Positions 43,143-55,640 are shown, counted from the first letter of the stretch. The stretch is DNA of 64,000 nt from Bugulina stolonifera (GCA_935421135.1 OW285196.1:1922001-1986000); one strand, 5' to 3'. Numbers and translations are program-made. The notes: generated by a model from the sequence alone, not told the origin.

Positions 43143-44119
43143 TACTCTTTGATGTTTATTAAACTGCAATAGTCAATCTTGCTGCCTACACTGATGCTTT
43201 GTATATTACATAATTATTATAGGTATTGTATTGTAATATTGGCCAATACATCTGAAAATAAATGGATGGTGCTTATCATTTTATTCCTTTGAATCGTATA
43301 TTTAGGTGGGGGGGGGGGGGGGGATTTGTGGGCTCTTGTGAATATGTGACATTGCAGTTGTAGCTGTCAGGAACTACTGATTGTGAATTTGTCTTTCCCT
43401 GTCTCTTCAACAATAAAACGACAGGCAGGAGAGGATGCTTCCACATTATCGTCAACTGCCCATTCCATGCAGTTCATTGGTGTTTGCACTTGTGCTGGCA
43501 GCTAATTGATTGTGTTATATAAGTAACAATACGTCATGTATGTGCACAGAACTATTCTAACACCCAATTATTGAGTCGAAAGGCTCGACAACGGGTGAGG
43601 CTAAATGTTTTTTGGTAAACAGAGCCTCTTTCTGGAGCAAACCCACACACCAGTTGTTTTGCAAAGACCAACATGGTTGGTTGTTTCAGTCCCTTCCCCT
43701 GTGAGCTGTTGTGGTCGAATAGTATAAGGTACCACAACTCCAATTATGACTCCTTATAAATCAGCTTTGGTTACTGGTTGGATATAAATCAATGCCACTG
43801 GTGGTCTGGCACTACATCATTGGTTATAGAGCTACAATGCTCATGGCCTCCCATGCACATGTATCAGTCTTCATACTAGAACCTTTAGTCATGGACTATG
43901 TTAGCTGCTAGCCATAATATTGAGTAAAGCTACATTTACACAGCACCAAATCACTTCACTTTAATTAAATCATTACAGGAGTTATGTGATAATACAATCA
44001 TGCAGATCGCATGTACCAGTCCTTAGTAAGTACAGGTACATTGTTGGTAATCTATTATCATTAACACCATCTCACATGAGAAACCACAGCTGCTACAGGC
44101 TGTTCATATTATACATGTA
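43143..44119. other. Non-coding spacer between METTL13 and Polinton 2
   Basis: It holds a poly-G run at about 43308-43322 and, at about 43560-43870, diverged sequence related to the TIR element at 37945-39118. No gene was recognised. Confidence 0.5.
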
Positions 44120-44125
44120 CTTGTA

Positions 44126-44592
44126 AGTAGTATAGTCAGTGCAGATCTACACAGACACCCGGCCCTTTCCGCGTCGTATTAGCCCTAGATCCAAAAACTC
44201 CCCGGGCGGACGACCACCCCACCCGTCCTCTCGCCCCTCCTCTCCCTGTTCCGCGGAACCCAGTCTAAAGAGCAAACCCCTCGCCCCATCCCACGGCTCG
44301 GGCGAGGGGGCGCGCGCGTACGCGCGCGCCCCCCCGCCCCGCGAACCCCACCCGTCCTCCCTCCACCCGTCCCCGCCCCTCCCCACCCCTCCCCACCCCA
44401 AACCCCTCCGCCTCGCCCTCCGCCTCGCGGCGGTTCTCGTTCGCGAGTCCAGCCGTGGTCCCACGCCGCCCTCCCCCCGCCCATCCCCCGCCCCTCCCCC
44501 GCCCTCCCGCCCCAACGACCCGTCGCGACCCTCGCGGGCGGACCGTCGGCTGGAGTAGGGTGAAGCGAAGGAAAATACGGGTTAGAGTAATG
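44126..44592 (+). repeat. Left terminal inverted repeat of Polinton 2
   Basis: About 467 bp matching 57993-58537 inverted. It is GC-rich and contains a perfect GC-alternating palindrome at about 44306-44333 (GCGCGCGTACGCGCGC core). It lacks about 80 bp present in the right copy and in Polinton 3 (the segment with CACTCTATGTGCAAAGCCCT). Open frames within are low-complexity artefacts. Confidence 0.9.
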
Positions 44593-44599
44593 GTGTGTG

Positions 44600-45005
44600 A
44601 TGTATTCTAGAATAGATGATATACGACTATGAAAATATGAGTCAGGGTAATGATACACGAGTTTGTTTTAATTTTCAATGCGTTTGAGAGTAATAATATA
44701 AAATCAATCGATAAAAAACTTGATATGTGACTACGAAAAATATGAGTAAGGGTAATGATACGCGAGTTTGTTTTAATTTTCAATTCGTTTGAGAGTAATA
44801 ATATAAAATCAAGCGATAAAAAACTTGATATACGACTATGAAAAATATGAGTAAGGGTAATGATACACGAGTTTGTTTTAATTTTCAATACGTTTGAGAG
44901 TAATAATATAAAATCAATCGATAAAAACCGATATACGACTATGAAAAATATGAGTAAGGCTAACGATACACGAGTTTGAGAGTAATAATATAAAATCAAT
45001 TGATA
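44600..45005. repeat. 105-bp subterminal tandem repeat of Polinton 2
   Basis: Nearly four units of about 105 bp contain GAGTTTGTTTTAATTTTCAA, GAGAGTAATAATATAAAATC and CGATAAAAAACTTGATAT. They lie directly inside the left TIR. The same repeat begins after the TIR of Polinton 3 at about 63850. It is absent at the right end of Polinton 2 and from Polinton 1. No gene. Confidence 0.88.
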
Positions 45006-45044
45006 AGTAGACACGAATGAGTGTGAATGACAAAAGTTTTTGCC

Positions 45045-46362
45045 TCAAAACTGTGCAGTGGCGGGGAGGAGACGCTCGCCGAGGATGGAGTCTAGAATGG
45101 CACAATCGTAGAATGTTCTCCCGCTCTTGGAAGTCTTCTGTCCCTTGTACACCATCACGGAGGGGAGGAGCTCTTTCATCGAAACTGCCAGACGTCCCGG
45201 AAGGAAGACTTCTCCCTTTTTTTCTTCGTTTCCAATCCGGCACTCGTAGGTGGCAATGGAGTTGCTCGCATTATCACCATCACCGCATCTTGGGACGTAT
45301 GTGGGTCGGAGCGCGGTCACCACCAGCACAGAACCAACGGGGAAGGAAGATAGCGTTTGCACTCGAAAAAATTCTTCCAACTGGACCAAGGTCTTCTTTC
45401 TCAAGTCACCGGCCAGCTTTTTCATGGCTGCTCCTGGCAGGGAGCACACGCTCTCGATACGGTTGAATGTGTTTTGTCCTTTAGCGGTCTCCTGCTGTCC
45501 CAAGTACACCATGATCCTAGGTGGAAGGGTAAGGTCCTTTAGCTCCTCTTCTTTGACATCCGCTAGCTTGGGCATGGCGTGACGAATGTTGGTGTGAAAG
45601 CTGATGCAATGTCTCATCCCCTTGTCATCCACATAGCTTGCCCTGGCTAAGAATGCTTTTCCGAATGCCGTTTCAACCACCGAACCTCCACTCACTTCTA
45701 GCACAGTTCCTGGCTCTAGCTCCGACAGCTTCACCGTCGTCTGCAGAGAGCTCCTCTTCTCCGCTCCCATGCTCCTACAATAATGAAAGTGGTGTATATA
45801 GATCCGACAAAGTGGTTAAACGGGAGAAAGATAGTACGGTAATTTATAGATATACGAATAGGGCTACTTACATTAGGGTTGCCGCCACTGCACGAGCTTT
45901 CTCCAGGCTTAGTCCCCCGCTCTTTTTCTTCCCCTTGCAAGGGGACTTGGTAGCTTTTTTTCCCTTCGTCGTCTCACCACCATCCATTTCTTCCGTAGCC
46001 GTATCGGCTCCGTGGCCATCATCATCATCATCATCTGATATTACAATCGCCTGGGGTTTCTTTTTTTTCTTAGCACAGATTTCATCTCCTTTTGGGTTCT
46101 TCCTCTTCTTGGTTGTTGTGGTCTCGCCCCTATCCGAGGCCCGCTCCGGGGAGGACGGAGAGTCCGCCATGTTAGAAAGATCCTTTCGGGCAAGACTCCC
46201 CACTCCTATTATTTTCCCCTTCTTCCATGCCTCTTTTAACGCATCCACCTCTTCTTTCCTCTTCTGACTGCACTCTTCTTCTTCAATAATTCCATCCATT
46301 TGTGAGTCCGTTAAGCCCGCAAATAACTCTTCTTGGTTCTGGACTATGTTGTCAGTATCCAT
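45045..46362 (-). CDS. Polinton acidic/basic protein with C-terminal OB-like domain (two exons)
   Basis: Exon 1 (46362-45873/2) encodes an acidic helical N-terminus ([18 protein letters not shown]), an SP-rich patch, basic nuclear-localisation-like runs (KKKKKPQ), a poly-Asp stretch and a SLEKARAVAATL end. It runs into a consensus donor, GTAAGT at 45871-45866. The acceptor (TTGTAG) ends at 45775, and the next exon continues in the same phase through the Met at 45770 to the stop at 45045. The phases fit, so I infer one protein of about 405 aa rather than two genes. The second exon is beta-rich with repeated motifs (MVYLGQQETAKGQNTF, VMVYKGQKTSKSGRTFYD), suggesting one or two OB-like folds. A single-stranded DNA-binding or replication role is inferred from its place beside polB. 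Confidence 0.7.
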
Positions 46363-46444
46363 TGATAATGTACTATTGTAGTAGTGTTCCTGTACAGTAG
46401 TGATGTGCTGAACTTTGAATGCTGAGACTGTGATCCCACTCTCC

Positions 46445-46452
46445 CTTTATAC
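46445..46452 (-). promoter_or_regulatory. TATA box of the acidic/OB gene
   Basis: GTATAAAG on the minus strand, 83-90 bases upstream of the ATG at 46362, in the gap between the gene and the 31-bp array. The identical arrangement exists in Polinton 1. Confidence 0.65.
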
Positions 46453-46499
46453 ATCTGCTCATTTCTTGACTCCTCCCTTTTTATTATCCAATCCCAATG

Positions 46500-47262
46500 T
46501 GTCCCGATGCACCCCGATGTGAATCCGAAGCCTCCCGATGCATCCCGATGTGAATCCGAAGCCTCCCGATGCATCCCGATGTGAATCCGAAGCTTCCCGA
46601 TGCATCCCGATGTGATTCCGAAGCTTCCCGATGCATCCCGATGTGAATCCGAAGCTTCCCGATGCATCCCGATGTGATTCCGAAGCTTCCCGATGCATCC
46701 CGATGTGAATCCGAAGCTTCCCGATGCATCCCGATGTGATTCCGAAGCTTCCCGATGCATCCCGATGTGATTCCGAAGCTTCCCGATGCATCCCGATGTG
46801 ATTCCGAAGCTTCCCGATGCATCCCGATGTGAATCCGAAGCTTCCCGATGCATCCCGATGTGATTCCGAAGCTTCCCGATGCATCCCGATGTGATTCCGA
46901 AGCTTCCCGATGTGTCCCGATGTGTCAATTCACATCGGGGTGCATCGGGATGCATCGGGAGGCTTCGGAATCACATCGGGATGCATCGGGATGCATCGGG
47001 AAGCTTCGGATTCACATCGGGATGCATCGGGAAGCTTCGGAATCACATCGGGATGCATCGGGAAGCTTCGGATTCACATCGGGATGCATCGGGAAGCTTC
47101 GGAATCACATCGGGATGCATCGGGAGGCTTCGGAATCACATCGGGATGCATCGGGAAGCTTCGGATTCACATCGGGATGCATCGGGAAGCTTCGGAATCA
47201 CATCGGGATGCATCGGGAAGCTTCGGAATCACATCGGGAGGCTTCGGATTCACATCGGGGTG
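46500..47262. repeat. 31-bp array arranged as a large inverted repeat (element 2)
   Basis: Same architecture as in Polinton 1: about 13 units in one orientation (46500-46918), the identical 18-bp centre GATGTGTCAATTCACATC at 46919-46936, then about 10 units inverted (46937-47262). GGAATCAC and GGATTCAC units alternate, and outermost units carry GAGGCTTC. The array separates the divergent promoters of the acidic/OB gene and polB. Confidence 0.95.
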
Positions 47263-47311
47263 GTATTGCCAAGGGTGGGAAAATGGTTAGACTCCGCCCA
47301 CTGAATACTAC

Positions 47312-47319
47312 TATTTAAG
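47312..47319 (+). promoter_or_regulatory. TATA-like element of the polB promoter
   Basis: TATTTAAG lies 43 bp after the array and about 105 bp before the first leader ATG (47419). The same motif exists in the orphan promoter of Polinton 1. Confidence 0.5.
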
Positions 47320-47339
47320 GTATGAGTTTCTCACTCTAG

Positions 47340-47719
47340 CAGTATGAACAATCAGCCTCTAGTCAACAGAGTGAGAGTAAACAGAGACAGCTACCTACTA
47401 GTCAGCACCTGATCAGAGATGTCAACAAGTACAACATAAGGTTAGTGCTAAATAGGGTAATCGGCAGCAATTGTGAAGTGTCTATTGTATATAACGCTAT
47501 TGAGCCAAAAACAAAAAAAATTAACTTACACCCTACTACTATATATTTTTTATAGGGAGACTAAACAGAGACACTTACCTACTAGTCAGCACCTGATCAG
47601 AGATGTCAACAAGTAAAAAAGGTTAGTGCTAAATGAGGTAGTTGGTAACAATTGTGGATTGCTAATAGTAGTATGAGGTAAAAGAATAACTTACACCCTA
47701 CTATTTTGTATTTTTATAG
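47340..47719 (+). other. Duplicated polB leader exons and introns
   Basis: A leader module (AAACAGAGACAGCTACCTAC, then GATCAGAGATGTCAACAAGT, a donor GTTAGTGC, an A/T-rich intron and a TTTTATAGGG acceptor) occurs twice in tandem. In the first copy the ATG at 47419 opens only six codons before TAA. In the second, the ATG at 47603 runs six codons into a donor at 47622 and is in phase with the polB frame after the acceptor ending at 47719. The second copy is therefore the likely coding start. Confidence 0.6.
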
Positions 47720-49200
47720 GGGGGGAGAGCTCTCGTCAGGCCGAGCACACTTGTCAACTATGCGGTCTGGTTCTCAAAACAGCGTTTTCTCTAGACAGGC
47801 ACACGAAGAGAATGCATGCACAGGCTCACCCACACAAGTGCCCGGTTTGTGGCGGATGTTTTGATGGGAGGAGAAAGCTAGGTCATCACATGAGACGATT
47901 TCATAGCGAGGTCAAGGCGGAAAAAGATGAGGGGGATGCAGAGAAGTTTGATGATGTTTTCTGGTCCAAACCTCCAACAGCTGAAGAGGGGGATGAGATG
48001 GGGGTGCTACTAGCCCGCTATTGGAGCTCGATCAGGTCCACAATACACTCTCGTCCTGTAGAAGACATTCTCAACGTTCGAGTGTGGAGAGGGGAATGTG
48101 AAGATGAAGGAGATGAAGAGGTGTGGACTAAATTGAGAGCGATGTGGAAGAGAGTACCTTGTACTGTGAAGATTAACTGTAGCGCTGGAGTCATCCTCGA
48201 GCATAAGACCAGTGGAGAGTTGCGCTACTTTCACTCATCAAGCAACAATGCCGCGTTCTTCCCCAAGCCAAGACTGATCAGAGCAGAGAATGAGATGAGA
48301 GAGTTTTGCGAATCTGTGCAGGAGCTCGACTTGAGAGAGAGGTCAGCACAAAGGAGACCGAACACCGCTTGGGTTTTACGTCACATTGCAAATTTGACAT
48401 TCTACATCTATAAACTCCTAGAGATTGGCAAGGTGGGTGGTGTAGTGAGCAAACTCCCAGACTACATACTTAACAACCGACATGTGATAGCACTAGATGT
48501 AGACTTTTGGTCCAGAGGAGGTGCCCGTCCCTACCCAGACAAATTGTGTTTCTTTAGATGTTTGGCCATGATGTATGACTGTAACTGCGACCCAAAGAAG
48601 GGATGTTGCTGTCATCGCCCCTCTCAGACCACAACACATCGCTTGTTTAAACAATACATGAGACAATCTAGATCTTCTTCCCCACCCTCATCAACTTTGT
48701 CAGACTTTCCCGGGGTGGGCGCGAGTGATCTGCTGGCCTTGGAAGATCATTTTGACATATCTATAATAGTCTTCTGCCTAACTGATGAGGGGGTAGCTCC
48801 GATAGTTTGGTCATCTGGGGCACGAAACAAAGCCCGTAAACTCTTTGTCAACATGTACGAAAACCACTTCAGCTGGATAAAGAATGTTGATTTGTTTGCC
48901 AGATGTTTCACCTGCAAGTTGTGCGATGGCGCTTTCACACGTTTGTCCAGCCTACGGCGACATAAGTGCTCGCCAGAGGAAGCATCGGTGTTTGTTTTCC
49001 CTGGTGGAACGTTTGGACCCCCGCCAACCATATTCACAAAACTCAAGCGAGTGGCGGGAATAGAGGTGGTGAACCCCGACCTCTTATACTACCCCTACTA
49101 TATCACCTATGATATTGAATGCTTCATGCCAAAAGACAACCTACAAACTAACACCTCCACAATGACTTTTAGTGCAAGACACGTACGAGTTACTGAGCAT
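47603..49200 (+). pseudogene. polB: Polinton DNA polymerase B, N-terminal part
   Basis: The N-terminal segment of a family-B DNA polymerase of the protein-primed type, which replicates Polinton DNA. A short first exon (47603-47621) joins 47720 onward. The first 55 or so residues hold two C2H2 zinc fingers (CQLCGLVLKTAFSLDRH and CPVCGGCFDGRRKLGHH). A long family-specific region follows, with a further Cys/His patch (CNCDPKKGCCCH) and another zinc-finger-like CKLCDGAFTRLSSLRRH. It ends with exonuclease motif I, ITYDIECFMP, near 49110-49140. Just after this motif the frame is lost: sequence character continues in the next frame from about 49172. A one-base indel or assembly error would explain it; no intron fits. 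Confidence 0.85.
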
Positions 49201-50920
49201 ATCTGTATGTTCTAACGTCCCGGGGTTTGAGCAGGCCAAGTGCTTTGTGAGGAGTGTCGACAGCAAGGATGGAACGAAGTGCATTCGTCAATTCGTCCAC
49301 TACATAGCAAAGATTGCTGACGTGGCAGGAGATTTGTTCGGAGAAAGATTCCGGGATGTACGCAAGCGACTCTCTACTTTCCTTGCGGATCGGGCGGATA
49401 GAGAAGAAGCCTTTGCTGACGAAAAGTTCTCTAACGTCTCGACTTACAGGGTGAAGTCCGGTCTCTCCGGATTAGAAAGAGAGTTAGAACAGCACATCTC
49501 CAGCGTTCCGGTGGTTGGTTTCAACTCACAAAAGTATGACCTAAATATACTAAAGGGACCTTTGCTTCGCTCTCTACAAGAGGAGGAGGGAGAAGATTTT
49601 GTCTTCATCGTTAAGCGTGTTAACAGTATGTCCTGCGTGGAGAGTAGACGTTTTAGGTTCCTTGACATATGCAACTTTATCGCACCGGGATTCAACTACT
49701 CCAAATACTTGAAGGCATTTGGCGTGTCAGAGAGTAAGGGATTCTTTCCTTACGACTGGGTAGATTCCCTGAGAAGGTTGGATTATTATGGACTCCCTCC
49801 CCGAGAGAGTTTTTTCAACTCGCTGACTCAGCAAGAATTGAGCGAGCAAGATTATCACCACTGTCAGGTCGTGTGGGAAAGAGAGAACATGGAAACGTTC
49901 AGGGATTTTCTCATCTGGTACAACAACCTCGATGTGGCCCCATTCATCGAGGCCATTGCACGTCAGAGCTCTATCTATCGACAAAAGGGTATTGACATGT
50001 TGAAATCCGCAATCTCGCTTCCAGGCTTGGCTATCAGATGGTTGTTTATGGAGGTGGAGGCCCGACCTTATGGCTACTCTCCTCCACAAGCCGCTCTTCC
50101 GCTGCATAGGTTAATGTCTCTCCGAGACGAACTTTGCAACTCGCAACCCATATGTCTGTTCGATGAGGAGAGCAAAAGTCTGTACCATACTCTTCGCGAT
50201 AACCTCGTGGGAGGGCCAAGCATTATCTTTCACAGACATCATGAAGTTGGAGTGACCTCTATTCGAGAGAAGATGTATGGCACATCCGCAAAACCCTGTA
50301 GGTCCATTCTGGGAGTTGATGCCAACGCCCTCTACCTATACTGTATGATGGGGAATATGCCTACGGGTTATCCCAGGCGGAGGCTAGAGAGCCGAGGCTT
50401 TGCTCTAGAACCTATTAAAAAGTTCAGCAAAGTGGCGCATGGTTGGTTAGAGTTCCAATCGTGGAAGAGAGGAGAGGTCATCCTTCACCAACAGAATGGA
50501 GGAGAAATGAGGATAGGCTGTCACAACCTACCAGTGGATGGTTATAGCGAACAGAGTCGGACGGTGTACCAATTCCACGGTTGCTACTGGCATGGGCACG
50601 AGTGCGAGCTAGGAGGGAACGGAAAAGGTGTCAGAAACATGACGAATGAAGAGCTCCGGGTGGACACTGCAAGGAAAGAAGATTACATCAAGGCTCTAGG
50701 CTATAAGCTCATCACCACTCGGCAGTGTGAGTGGGAAGCGCGAGTTCGTTCGGATGTAGAAGTTAGGACATTTCTCGCCATCTTCTTTTCTTCTCTCTAT
50801 CCGGAGAGGGGTTACGTCAACCTCGATAAGATAATCAATAACATTCGTAGTGGAGAGTACTATGGTTTAGTGGAGTGTGACATTTCCGTACCCGAAGAGC
50901 TAAAAGCGAACACAGTGTAG
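49172..50920 (+). pseudogene. polB: Polinton DNA polymerase B, central part
   Basis: Continuation in the +1 frame: LLSISVCSNVPGF, exonuclease motif II (VVGFNSQKYDLNIL, about residues 113-126), YSKYLKAFGV, then palm motif A (GVDANALYLYCMMGN, near residue 390) and the Polinton-specific FHGCYWHGHECE with ITTRQCEWE. The frame ends at a TAG supplied by the CACAGTGTAG terminus of the inserted transposon at 50911, so the last few residues are not native. Motifs B and C lie beyond the insertion. Confidence 0.88.
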
Positions 50921-52912
50921 ATAAGGTATCACTTTTAGGAAATTGCCCTTTCATTGTGGCTTATATAAAACTTGTCCCGTTCATTAAACCAGTTTGGCTG
51001 GTGCTAGAAACTTGATATAAACACCATTAGATAGCTCTTTACAAGACGCTCCGGAGGATTTTTTTAGATTTTTTCCTTAAAGCATCAAAAAAGTTTTACG
51101 GCCAAAAATAACGAAAAAAGTGCAAAATTTGTCCCGACGTTTTAGAAAATTTGAAAAGTGCTAGAGAGTTGCTACAGACACCATTTTATAGCTCTTAAAA
51201 AGATCTTCCGGAGGATTCTCTCAGATTTTTTCCTTAAACCATCATTATTGAATTATCGGGCATTTTGTCTATTTTTTGGGAAGAATGTAACATTATAGAG
51301 GGTCCATTCCAGCCAGCCTAGCACTGGTCAAAATTGTCCCATCTTTACACAACTTACTTCTAGCCATTGTATTACTGTGTAAGACACAAAAATAGTTTTT
51401 GCAATAAAACTTATAGTTTTCTCTCAATTTGGCTGGAAGTGCACTGGATCTACAATGAAATGTTCCTTATATAACATAGTAGGCTATGCGGCTGGGCACT
51501 GCATTGAGTTCATTCATCCATTGAAGCTTCGCGCCAACAAAGTTAGCTGGAGCAACTAGCCAATCACAGTAGGTTATTATGTTGGCTAAATGCCACAAAT
51601 AATAGGCTATGGAAGATGATGCAAGGCAACAATAACATAAAGCTGTACTCCAACCTAGCACCCAATGTGTTACTGCATATTATTATGAAATACATGTACA
51701 TGTATGCCCAGTGCTGGTGTACAGTGTATACATTGTAGACAAACAGTCAGTGGGATACACATGTACATTGTACATTCTGCATTGCATTTACAGCTATGTG
51801 CGAATTCATATGAATGCCCTTCATTCAGCTTGTGGCTTTTACAGTGGCTTGCAGCATCAGTTTTCATGCTATGTTACCAATGTATAATTATCAACAAGTG
51901 CAGAATTTTGTGCTCTACAAAATGATGCCTAATATATCGTTTATATGTATTAATCATGCTAAGCTAATCCAGATAGGTTAGTTATAGTTAGAAGATTAGT
52001 GCCATGCTACTGCTGGAGTACATGTAATATTATGGAGCATGAACATTGGATTTTTATTTTATCAAGGGTGTCTATGCAATGCTTATACCTTATCCATAAA
52101 ATCACTTCTCATTTGCAGAGTTACATTGTCAGAATACTGCAACACATTTCAGCTTTCAGCCTCCAATAGAGGCAAAATCCACTGTATTACCCCAAATGTC
52201 AGCAACCACTTTTTATAATATTACTGAGGTGCAGAATAATAGCACAATATCAAATTTTCTGCCAAAACCAGGCGCATTGTTTATTAATACACTTGGCACA
52301 GTTTACATCCTTATCTCTTTGTGGTTACATTAATAAACAACACAGCTGCTACACAAATATCAACCTCTGACCCAAGCTCTACATATCACTGACTGCATCC
52401 TACAGCAGACAAAGACAGCTAGATCCAGCAGTGCTAACACTGCATGAAGGAAGTAATTGTAATAGTGGGCCTGATGTCAATAAGGTAAGATGAGTTACTT
52501 GTTTTACTTAGACTGCTTACAGATTACAATGATGAACTCTACAGTATTTCATTATGGCATTAGTCATTTAATTCAGCTTTTGTCACGATTACTGCATATT
52601 CCAGCGTGTACAAAACAAATGTACAAGTCATGTATCAGTCATGTAGCATAGGCGGCACATAACTGCATGGTCGTTTTCTACGTGTTTCTGTACGATATTG
52701 TACATTATGCATCATGTTACTTACATTTATTTGTTCCATCGTGTTATATACGTACCGTACTACATGTAGCCTATATTACATTGTAATATATATTTATATC
52801 ACATTTTAATATACATTTATATTACATTGTAATATACACGTATACATATTATAATGTGATGCACATGTATAAATACAGTATGATAGACAACGTATTACTT
52901 CTGAAGGAAATG

Positions 52913-52958
52913 TAATAACACTATGTGTACCAATATATTGGTACACATAGTGTTATTA
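52913..52958. repeat. 46-bp perfect palindrome in the CACTA-like insert
   Basis: Arms TAATAACACTATGTGTACCA / TGGTACACATAGTGTTATTA meet at an ATATAT centre without spacer. It has the same length as the palindrome at 39-84 but unrelated sequence. Confidence 0.9.
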
Positions 52959-54207
52959 TCCTTACTTCACACATATTGTTCAACACTTAGCCAAGTCAAC
53001 GTAGCAAGACATACAAGTACTTATACTTGAGTTGGTTGTAACTACTAATTAAATGCCAAGCAGAGAATTTTGCATGGTTAATTCTAGTTGTGTAATTGCA
53101 TTTTGTTTTATTTTTACCACCAAAAGTTAAACTATAATATGTATGATATGTGCTTTTCATCTCAATTACACCAAAAACTCACATGGAATCACATCGTTTG
53201 TTCAACAGCAGATCTACAGTGTGTAATTGTCATGAGAGATTTGTTCATATTGTATAATAGATACTCAGTTTAGGCTAAGCAACTTGTAAACTCATTCTTG
53301 CTTCAATTACTTCAAAAGCTTGTTTACCTCAATAGAATTCGTCTTTTTAGGTTTTAAATGTAGGCTACTATGCCGAGTCTAGTGGCAAATTTATCTACAA
53401 GACCAAATGTTGCATGTATATGTTAGTGAGCCTCCCAACTTATCACTTATCACTTTATTTTTTATATTCATCGGAAATGCATGCTTCTTTTCTAGTGCAA
53501 CATGTTTACCTTGTGCTACAGTATTGCCATGTTTCTTTTTTTACAGACTCATTCTAATACTGAGTGAAAAAATTAAATTGAACACCATCAGCTACACAGT
53601 CCTAGATGGAGATCATAATTGGCCGCATTACTGACTGTAATAGCCATACCTAGCTGTACATTGCACATACATGCAACTGATCCAATTCTACAGTAAAATA
53701 CCTACGTAGTGGATACTGTTTGTACCTGGTCAAGAGAGAGAGAGACAGAGACTTGATGTCAACACGCCTTGCATGTACTGCAAAACGTTATTGGATTAAT
53801 GATTACTAGTGTGGAATGTACAGGCACAGTATATGCATGCAAAATTCATTTGTACATACTTGTATATATTCAATTTCACTATATGCACCATAGCAGAATC
53901 TGGTTGAAATTGCAGGTCTGAATTATATTCAATGTTTTTTCCTCTGATGACAATGCGAGGATCAGTATTAAAATATGAGAAATAAAATTATGTCTAACCT
54001 TTCTATATATTACTTTATTACATATTCAAGATGATTCTGAATATTATTAAACACCAAGTTATAAACTACATGAAAACATGTAAATAATTAACATCAAACT
54101 CCATGTAGGCATATTATATGGTACATCTACAATATTGGTACGCCTATTGTACATAATGCTGGCATAACTGCTCATTACATGTCCAAGTACGTTCACAGAT
54201 GTGTTAT

Positions 54208-54385
54208 AGTGATGTGTAGCGCAGTGCAGTGCAGTGCAGTGCAGTGCGGCGCAGTGCAGTGTAGGGTAGTGTTATTAGTGTAGTGTAGTGTAGTGTAAGT
54301 GTAGTGCAAGTGTAGTGCAAGTGTAGCGCAAGTGTAGCGTAAGTGTAGTACAAGTGTAGTACAAGTGTAGTGTAAGTGTAAGGAC
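54208..54385. repeat. GTGCA/GTGTAGTGCAA simple tandem array
   Basis: GTGCA units (about 54217-54260) grade into AAGTGTAGTGC-type units of about 11 bp to 54385. Confidence 0.85.
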
Positions 54386-55559
54386 TCTATTTAATCCAGT
54401 GGGTTTGTATTATACAGCTAGCAGGCAGTGAGTCAGTTTTTTAGAAATTGGAATAATTATTACTGCTAACCACACTCATCAAATTCTGCATTCCTCTATG
54501 TGCCCTTTGACCCCCTATGTGTATTAGACTGCAATAAGTATAGGATGGTCATTGTAGCAGCTGCTATTGTCTGCCATCCTAACTAGTAGATGCTCAGCAG
54601 TAGAATAATAACAAGTTAGCCTTAGCTCATTCTGTGTTACAATTCTAGCAGGTAAAGAAGTTTCATTGTTTGCATCTGTTTACCCCAAATTGCAACCACT
54701 GCAAAACATGGACTTCAAGCTACTGCTAGATTTACACGTAAAGATAACATAACAGTGAGGCACATTGTTTTGAAAGAAAATTGTAATATCTAGTCAACAG
54801 ATTGTAGTACATGTATATATATTATAGTTAACGGACATTTCAGAAAAATCTTGTGAAACTTGGGTGAAGCTTGTTGATGACATACAATTAATGTGCACTC
54901 TATGTTCCATTGCTACAATAGTAGATTTTCAGCACTGAATATTTCACTACTGCAAAATACCCCTAAATTGATGCCATGTACTTCTAGGTGAATAATGTAT
55001 ATCACACTGTACATGTAGGTGGATCTGTCACACTAGGTGACAGCTCATTCAAATGATCCTGAGATTACACACAGCACTCAAGTACAAATTATGGTGGTTC
55101 GGACAATCTTGCTCATAGAATCTATACAAAATAGTTTGTCATAAATATTCATAAATACTTTTGCATGTGTTATTTGTTTGCATAATAGGCTGAGAGGCAA
55201 GGTGAATGTTTTAACCTTATTGCTGCATTATGTAGTGGTTTTGTGCATTTTTAAACCCTAAGAACTGAAACTATACCCACAACCAACATCCATGCACTTG
55301 TACAGATACATTTACATGTATCTGTCCACTATCAAACCCCCTAATACAGTATGGCCAAATAGAATGTATACAATTAGCATAATGAAATACATGTACATGT
55401 ACATGTACATACAAATACCTAGCACACCTCAAACTGAGAGTTTATAACCTGTGGACAAAATACCATGAGCAAGCCTACAATGTGTCATGCTAACTCATGT
55501 GTGTTATATTGGTTCTGCTTGTATGTTAATAGCATCATAATTATTATCATTACGGGTAA

Positions 55560-55640
55560 TGGTCTGCAGTAGCTCAGTTAGATAGCAGCAAGGCGTGAGT
55601 GCAGTAGACTCGGGTTCAATCCCAAGCAGAAGCTCGTTTT
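55560..55640 (+). repeat. tRNA-like SINE head in the CACTA-like insert
   Basis: GTAGCTCAGTTAGATAGC (A box) and CTCGGGTTCAATCCC (B box) are spaced as in a tRNA. Acceptor ends (GGTCTGC and GCAGAAGC) pair only partly and the anticodon arm is poor. It is probably a SINE or tRNA pseudogene. Confidence 0.55.

Noticed and set aside
44139..44658. Pro/Arg/Ser-rich open frames in the Polinton 2 and 3 TIRs (also 57894-58402, 63307-63921)
   Set aside because: GC-rich sequence with few stops; frames differ between the TIR copies and match no family.
45868..46362. Independent 164-aa gene and independent 241-aa OB gene
   Set aside because: Consensus donor and acceptor join them in one phase; a single spliced gene is simpler, though not proven.
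55560..55640. Functional tRNA gene
   Set aside because: A and B boxes are present but the acceptor and anticodon stems do not pair well.
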